Source: Saprospiraceae bacterium (GTDB lineage: Bacteria > Bacteroidota > Bacteroidia > Chitinophagales > Saprospiraceae). Taken from it: a stretch of 9,498 bases of DNA. The position numbers and the translations under genes are program-made. The notes under the pieces are model-generated. The model made no database searches. It saw nothing but the letters and a program-made list of their open reading frames with translations, and was not told the origin of the DNA. The stretch covers positions 1-9,498 of the forward strand of contig JADZFP010000556.1 of the NCBI GenBank assembly GCA_020849825.1. The letters run 5' to 3'. Of this stretch, positions 5,529-9,498 are shown one piece after another (positions within the stretch are counted from its first letter, which is position 1; the number at the start of each line of letters is the position of its first letter).

Positions 5529-8500
5529 TTACATCTTCACCATTCTCCCGCCGCTCAGCATCTCCCCATGCCGCCCGATCCGGTAGTAATACATGCCGGC
5601 CGGCAAACCCGAGAGGTTTTGGTCAAAAACCGTGGCATTGACCGGGCGCTGCAGCAGCAGCCGACCCTCGGGCGACAACAGGTAAAAATTCAGGCCCTCC
5701 GTCGTTTCCAGCCCTTCCAGGCGGATGCGCAGTACGTCGCCGGCCGGCTGCGGCGCAATGAATACCTGCACCCGGGCGCCGGGGGCTTCTCCCGTCGCGC
5801 TCGATGCCGATTCGATGAAATCCTTGCCGATGGTATGCCAGCTCGTATTGGTCTGGATGGCCTCGTTGTTGTCGAAATAAATGCCGGCCGTGTTTTCGAT
5901 GACGGTGTTCAGCGGCACGTCGGGGCGTTGTGAAACGGTGAATTTGACGAAGCCCTGCGAAGCCTCCGGGTTGCTGCTGCTGTCGGGCAAATTGATGTCC
6001 GCAAAACGGAACACCAGCACGCCGCTGCCTTCGATGTTCCAGGTGTACGGGTGGCTCGAAGCGCCGGGACGCACCGTGGCGGGGTCGAGCCATTGCACGG
6101 CCAGCGGGTCGCGGATTTCGACGTTCAGCGCCGGGGCGGTGCCGGTGTTTTGAAAACGGATGAGGTATTCCAGATCGATGTTTTGTTCGATAAAATGCTG
6201 GTTGCCATAACCGTACGGGAAACCCGTCTTGTCGTTGGGGTCGTACGAGTTCACGCTTTCCAGGCAAAAAATATCGAGCCAGGTCTCCTGATCGCCCAGG
6301 GCGTACTGGTTGACAAAGCCCAGGCTGTTGGTGCCGTTGCCGCCGCAACCCTGGATAAAGGCGATGGGCAGGTTGAGCCCCGGGAAACCGGGCGCCTGAT
6401 CGGCTTCCAGGCGGAACAGCGAACCATCGGCGGGCAAATTCACCTGCTGGCTTTGTCCGGAAGCCAGCTGAAACTGCCCCATCATCAGCATAACGTTGTC
6501 TTCGGCCACCACGTAGTCGAGCGCCTGCGACATGTCGCCGCTGCCCACGTTCTGAATGGTAAAGATGACATTGTCGCCGTCGCATACGGCCGTCACCACG
6601 ATCTGCGAACCATCCCAGTCGGGACCGGGCGGCAGCGAACAGGTGTCGGGGTAGGCATGCGCCTCGACGCAGTAGGTCGTGCCCGCGGGGTCGCTGCAGG
6701 GCGCCACGGCATTGATCTGGAAGGTGCCGCCCTGGCCCGGATTGAGGTTACCCAGGTAGAAAGTGTACACGTTGCCGTTGACGGCCGTCCAGGGGATACT
6801 GCTCGTCGTAACGACCAGGCTGGGGTCGATTGTCACGTCGACCGTGGCCGGCGTGGCCGGTTCGGCGCCGATGTTGCGGTAGGTCACCACGTAGTAACTG
6901 GTCGAGCAGGGGCGAATCTGCCAGGTGGCAATATCCACTTCCATGATCGGGCACTCGGGCAGGGTGTCGCACTGGAACCCGAAATCGGACTGGTGGCTCA
7001 GGCCGTCGTCGAAGGTAAAGACATCTTCCCCGGCGCAGCCGGTAAAGGCGCAGTACAGATCGGAAGAATCGGAGGGCCATTCGATGATGACGTTGGCGCC
7101 CATCGAATTGTTGGCGTCCGTCAATTGATCAAAAACGTAATACCCGCTGGAATCGGTGGTGGTGGTATAGGTTTGATTGACAGCGCCGCCGCCGTAGAGA
7201 TAAAGATTCACCGTCAGGCCTTCGAAGCCGGTTGTTTCAAAAGAGTCGCAGAAACAATCGCCGTCGACGTCGTAAAAAGCGTAGCCATACACGCTGTCGA
7301 GCGCCTGCGGCTGGAACATGAGCACAAAGTCAAGGTTGTTTGATGTGTCCGCCTGCATGACATCGGTCGGAATAACCGTTTGGCAAAGCACCCAGGCCGG
7401 GTTGGGCTCCACGAGTTTCAGCTGATAGTCGCCGGAGTCGAGCGGCAGGTAATAGTTGCCGTTGGCATCGCTCCTGGCCCAGAAAACGTCGTCGTTGCTG
7501 CTTTCGATCTGGATCAGGTTGCTGGTCAGCGCGGCGCCGGGCGCGCAGTTGTTGGTCGAGTCGAAACTCACTTTGCCGCTCACGCCGGAATAAAAAGAGT
7601 TGCCGTCGGGGTCGGTTTTGATCACGTAGGGCTTGTCCTGCCCGGTAAACCAGGCATTGTTGTACGAACCCGCGATCAGGCAGGAGTTGTCTGGCAGCAG
7701 GGTCATGTGAAAGGTGCTGGTCCAGGCGCCGCCGCCGTAGTTTTTTTGCCAGTTGGTCTGGCCGGCCAGGTCGATATCCATCAAGCCCACGGCATCGTTG
7801 CCGGTGTAATTTTTGATCAGCAAGCGGTAGCCGCTTCCATCCGGTTTGCTCTTGGTTTCCAGCAGGTAAAGAGACGGCACTTGCGGGTACACGTTTTGCC
7901 ATTCTTCATTGCCCTGTGCGTCCTGTTTTTGTAAAAAGGACTGGAAACCAATGCGTCCGCTCAGCAACAGGCCGCCATCGGGCGACGGTTCGGCGTCGAG
8001 CAAGCTGTAACTGTTATTGCCGGTTCCCCATTCGGTTTGTCCGGTCAAATTACCCGCCGCGTCGTAGGAGTTGGTGAGAATACGGCTAAAATTACCCGGC
8101 CCCAAAGGGTTTCCATAACCGAATACTTTCACGCCGCCGCCAGGCAGGAGGACCATGTCTCTCACCGTAAAATAATTAAACCCGGCCGTCGTGGAAAACA
8201 CCACGTTGCCTTGCAGATCGAGGCGCGCGACAAAACCCGACACCGGCCACTCGCCCCAGTTGCCGGTCAGCCAATAGCCGGTGGCATCGGCCAGCAGCAC
8301 GCGGCCGCCTTCGTATTTGTCGGGCAAACCAAAGGTCTTATGCCACTCCAGGTTGTATTGCGCGTCGTATTTGAGCACCGAGGCGTCCGTAAACCCATTG
8401 GGGCCAGTGCTCGTTATTCCTACGATCGCCACGCCGCCGTCGGGGGTGGCAATCATATCGTTTGCCAAATCGTTACCCGGGGTGGGTACGTCCTGCGTCC

Positions 8501-8726
8501 AGAGCGCAAAGCCGTTTGCATCGGTTTTTATCAATTGCAATTCGCTGGCCAGCGAGCCGCTGCTGGGCGAAACCAATACCAGGGCGCCCCCGTCAGGAGT
8601 GGGAAGAACGGCCTGTGCTTGTCGTTGGTTGATGGGATAGGTGCGCTCCCAGCCCTGGCCGTGCAAAAAAACAGGCAGGCAAACCAGGCAGATCAGAAGC
8701 CGAATCAAAAGGTGTGATGTGTTCAT
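5529..8726 (-). CDS. T9SS-exported surface protein with propeller-like repeats, SdrD B-like and DUF7619-type domains
   Basis: With the start at 8726 the protein has 1065 residues. The ATG at 8753 would add nine residues (RRKKIRCH-rich) before the signal peptide, so the inner start is preferred. Signal peptide: MNTSHLLIRLLICLV..., cleavage likely after HG-23. Residues about 30-385 contain six PDGG-like strands (near 42, 93, 193, 247, 294, 343) and seven strands of the form K-x-D-x-x-G-N-x-x-W, as in a beta-propeller. Residues 390-470 resemble a carboxypeptidase-regulatory-like beta-sandwich (SGKVSFDSTNNC, ANGNYYLPLDSGDYQL). Residues about 478-585 resemble an SdrD B domain (VYGYAFYDVDGDCFCDSFE, DSSGYYVF). 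Two Cys-containing beta domains lead to a DUF7619-type module (about 825-970, starting NSYDPNDK, with YLIRFQNTGTAPA and ENTAGIYFDNN). A T9SS type A sorting domain (about 985-1065) ends GGRMVKM. It is probably exported through the outer membrane and anchored on the cell surface or released. The natural ligand is unknown; adhesion is a guess. Confidence 0.9.
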   Translation of the reverse strand: MNTSHLLIRLLICLVCLPVFLHGQGWERTYPINQRQAQAVLPTPDGGALVLVSPSSGSLASELQLIKTDANGFALWTQDVPTPGNDLANDMIATPDGGVAIVGITSTGPNGFTDASVLKYDAQYNLEWHKTFGLPDKYEGGRVLLADATGYWLTGNWGEWPVSGFVARLDLQGNVVFSTTAGFNYFTVRDMVLLPGGGVKVFGYGNPLGPGNFSRILTNSYDAAGNLTGQTEWGTGNNSYSLLDAEPSPDGGLLLSGRIGFQSFLQKQDAQGNEEWQNVYPQVPSLYLLETKSKPDGSGYRLLIKNYTGNDAVGLMDIDLAGQTNWQKNYGGGAWTSTFHMTLLPDNSCLIAGSYNNAWFTGQDKPYVIKTDPDGNSFYSGVSGKVSFDSTNNCAPGAALTSNLIQIESSNDDVFWARSDANGNYYLPLDSGDYQLKLVEPNPAWVLCQTVIPTDVMQADTSNNLDFVLMFQPQALDSVYGYAFYDVDGDCFCDSFETTGFEGLTVNLYLYGGGAVNQTYTTTTDSSGYYVFDQLTDANNSMGANVIIEWPSDSSDLYCAFTGCAGEDVFTFDDGLSHQSDFGFQCDTLPECPIMEVDIATWQIRPCSTSYYVVTYRNIGAEPATPATVDVTIDPSLVVTTSSIPWTAVNGNVYTFYLGNLNPGQGGTFQINAVAPCSDPAGTTYCVEAHAYPDTCSLPPGPDWDGSQIVVTAVCDGDNVIFTIQNVGSGDMSQALDYVVAEDNVMLMMGQFQLASGQSQQVNLPADGSLFRLEADQAPGFPGLNLPIAFIQGCGGNGTNSLGFVNQYALGDQETWLDIFCLESVNSYDPNDKTGFPYGYGNQHFIEQNIDLEYLIRFQNTGTAPALNVEIRDPLAVQWLDPATVRPGASSHPYTWNIEGSGVLVFRFADINLPDSSSNPEASQGFVKFTVSQRPDVPLNTVIENTAGIYFDNNEAIQTNTSWHTIGKDFIESASSATGEAPGARVQVFIAPQPAGDVLRIRLEGLETTEGLNFYLLSPEGRLLLQRPVNATVFDQNLSGLPAGMYYYRIGRHGEMLSGGRMVKM

Positions 8727-8806
8727 GTGACAACGGATTTTTTTCCTTCGCAAATAGAATTTAACGCTGCAAAAATGCCGGGCGGGATTTCACAAAAAAA
8801 CAACAG

Positions 8807-8835
8807 TTTGGATTAGTTGTCAAAAAGTAAATTTG
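8807..8835 (+). promoter_or_regulatory. Bacteroidota-type promoter, TTTG-N17-TAAATTTG
   Basis: TTTG at 8807-8810 and TAAATTTG at 8828-8835 match the -33 and -7 elements of the Bacteroidota sigma-ABfr consensus perfectly, with a 17-nt spacer that lies at the short end of the known range. Transcription would start near 8840-8843, giving a leader of only about 10 nt that is AT-rich (AAAATTATTAA) before the ATG at 8852. That is typical of the phylum, where Shine-Dalgarno sequences are often absent. Confidence 0.75.
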
Positions 8836-8851
8836 CGTATAAAATTATTAA

Positions 8852-9498
8852 ATGACTGAAAACAAGTTATTTGTTTTATTTTCACAACTCAGTGGGCCGG
8901 AAAAACGGGAATGTTCGGCATTTTTAAACAGCGCATATTTCAACCGCCGCAACGACGTGTGCCGCCTTTGGGAATATTTGCTGGAAAGCCCGGCGCCCAA
9001 TGTGCCCGACGCTTACGGGTATTCCTATCCCGGCATCACCTTCGACGACCTTCGCTGGAGGCACCTGCAATCGTTTTTGCTGGCCCGGATCGAAAATTTT
9101 CTCGCCCAGCGCGCCTGGGAACAACACCCGGTCGAGGCCGACCTGCAACTCGCCTCGGTGTATCGCCGCAAATTTCCGGGCAAACCGCTCGACCACGTAC
9201 TTCGCCGCGCAAGCGCCCATCTCGACAAAATGCCGCGCGACAACGAGTACTACCACCTGCTTTACCGCCTCGAATGGGAAAAATACGCCGCCATGGAATC
9301 GCGCGGCCATACCCGCGACAATAACCTGGCCGCCGTGGGCCGCGCGCTCGACGTGTATCTGCTCGGCGCCAAATTGCGCCTGGCATGTCTCATGGAGTCG
9401 CACCGCACCGTGTTCAATACCGATTTCGATACGCGTTTTTTGCCCCTGCTGCTTCAGTACCTCGACGGTAGCGAACTGCTTCAGGAACCGATCGTAGC
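8852..9498 (+). CDS. Helical protein of unknown function (3'-truncated at window edge)
   Basis: The frame opened by the ATG at 8852 stays open to the right edge: 215 codons plus two bases, no stop. It begins MTENKLFVLFSQLSGPEKRE and continues CSAFLNSAYFNRRNDVCRLWEYLL. No signal peptide or membrane segment is visible. The protein is rich in Leu, Arg, Tyr, Trp and acidic residues with amphipathic helix patterns (LARIENFLAQRAWE, YYHLLYRLEWEKYAAME, ALDVYLLGAKLRLACLME), suggesting an all-helical, possibly TPR-like, cytoplasmic protein. The opening motif L-x-x-x-E-K-R-x-C-x-x-F-L-N-S-x-Y-F-N resembles, from memory, long hypothetical proteins seen in Saprospiria and related Bacteroidota; I know no assigned function. 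Other open frames across 8911-9497 are shadows: this frame has the promoter immediately upstream, the start context, and a third-position C preference like the neighbouring genes. It is divergent from the T9SS protein gene, with 125 bp between the two starts. Confidence 0.75.
   Translation, partial: MTENKLFVLFSQLSGPEKRECSAFLNSAYFNRRNDVCRLWEYLLESPAPNVPDAYGYSYPGITFDDLRWRHLQSFLLARIENFLAQRAWEQHPVEADLQLASVYRRKFPGKPLDHVLRRASAHLDKMPRDNEYYHLLYRLEWEKYAAMESRGHTRDNNLAAVGRALDVYLLGAKLRLACLMESHRTVFNTDFDTRFLPLLLQYLDGSELLQEPIV

Noticed and set aside
6051..7343. 430-codon open frame antisense to the T9SS protein gene
   Set aside because: It is a shadow of the minus-strand gene, whose signal peptide, domains and sorting signal are coherent.
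8751..8758. Minus-strand TCTATTTG as the promoter of the T9SS protein gene
   Set aside because: It has one mismatch to TAnnTTTG and no TTTG or TTG at a proper -33 distance, so it is too weak to annotate.
8911..9497. Open frames at 8911-9324 and 9000-9497 (+) and 8924-9403 (-)
   Set aside because: The frame from 8852 spans the same DNA without a stop, has a perfect promoter immediately upstream and matches neighbouring codon use; the others are shadows.

Overview
The window looks like chromosomal DNA of a fairly GC-rich member of the Bacteroidota, most likely a Saprospiria-like lineage. The evidence is a very large secreted protein ending in a type IX secretion (T9SS) sorting domain next to a DUF7619-type module, start codons mostly without Shine-Dalgarno sequences, and perfect copies of the Bacteroidota -7 promoter element TAnnTTTG upstream of two genes. 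The taxonomic call is an inference from these traits; there is no rRNA or other marker.

Layout, left to right. (1) The 3' end of a DUF5682-like gene (+) enters from the left edge and stops at 533. (2) A tandem array of about 78-bp repeat units fills 569-1006. (3) dnaB, the replicative helicase, lies on the minus strand at 1048-2586 with an intrinsic terminator just past its stop. (4) A 789-bp intergenic region upstream of dnaB (2587-3375) holds a promoter-like element, a tight cluster of four DnaA boxes (three perfect, one with a single mismatch), an AT-rich stretch, and a second cluster of the same repeat family in inverted orientation. (5) A small exported coiled-coil protein lies on the minus strand (3376-4065). 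(6) A 204-bp divergent region with two stem-loops leads to a sigma-54-activator-type response regulator (+, 4270-5442) that has no C-terminal DNA-binding domain. (7) A bidirectional terminator separates it from a convergent 1065-residue T9SS-exported surface protein (-, 5529-8726). (8) A well-formed Bacteroidota promoter drives an unrecognised, mostly helical protein (+, 8852 to the right edge), which is cut by the window end.

The most interesting region is 2587-3375. Four DnaA boxes within 77 bp, next to a segment of only 28% G+C and immediately upstream of the replicative helicase gene, make it a candidate replication origin or a DnaA-controlled dnaB promoter. The second notable feature is the repeat family. 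Both clusters lie directly downstream of a stop codon, and both have the same polarity relative to that gene, such that only the transcript of that gene can pair the repeat arms through G-U wobbles. Little else links the genes functionally; they look like separate transcription units, not one operon.
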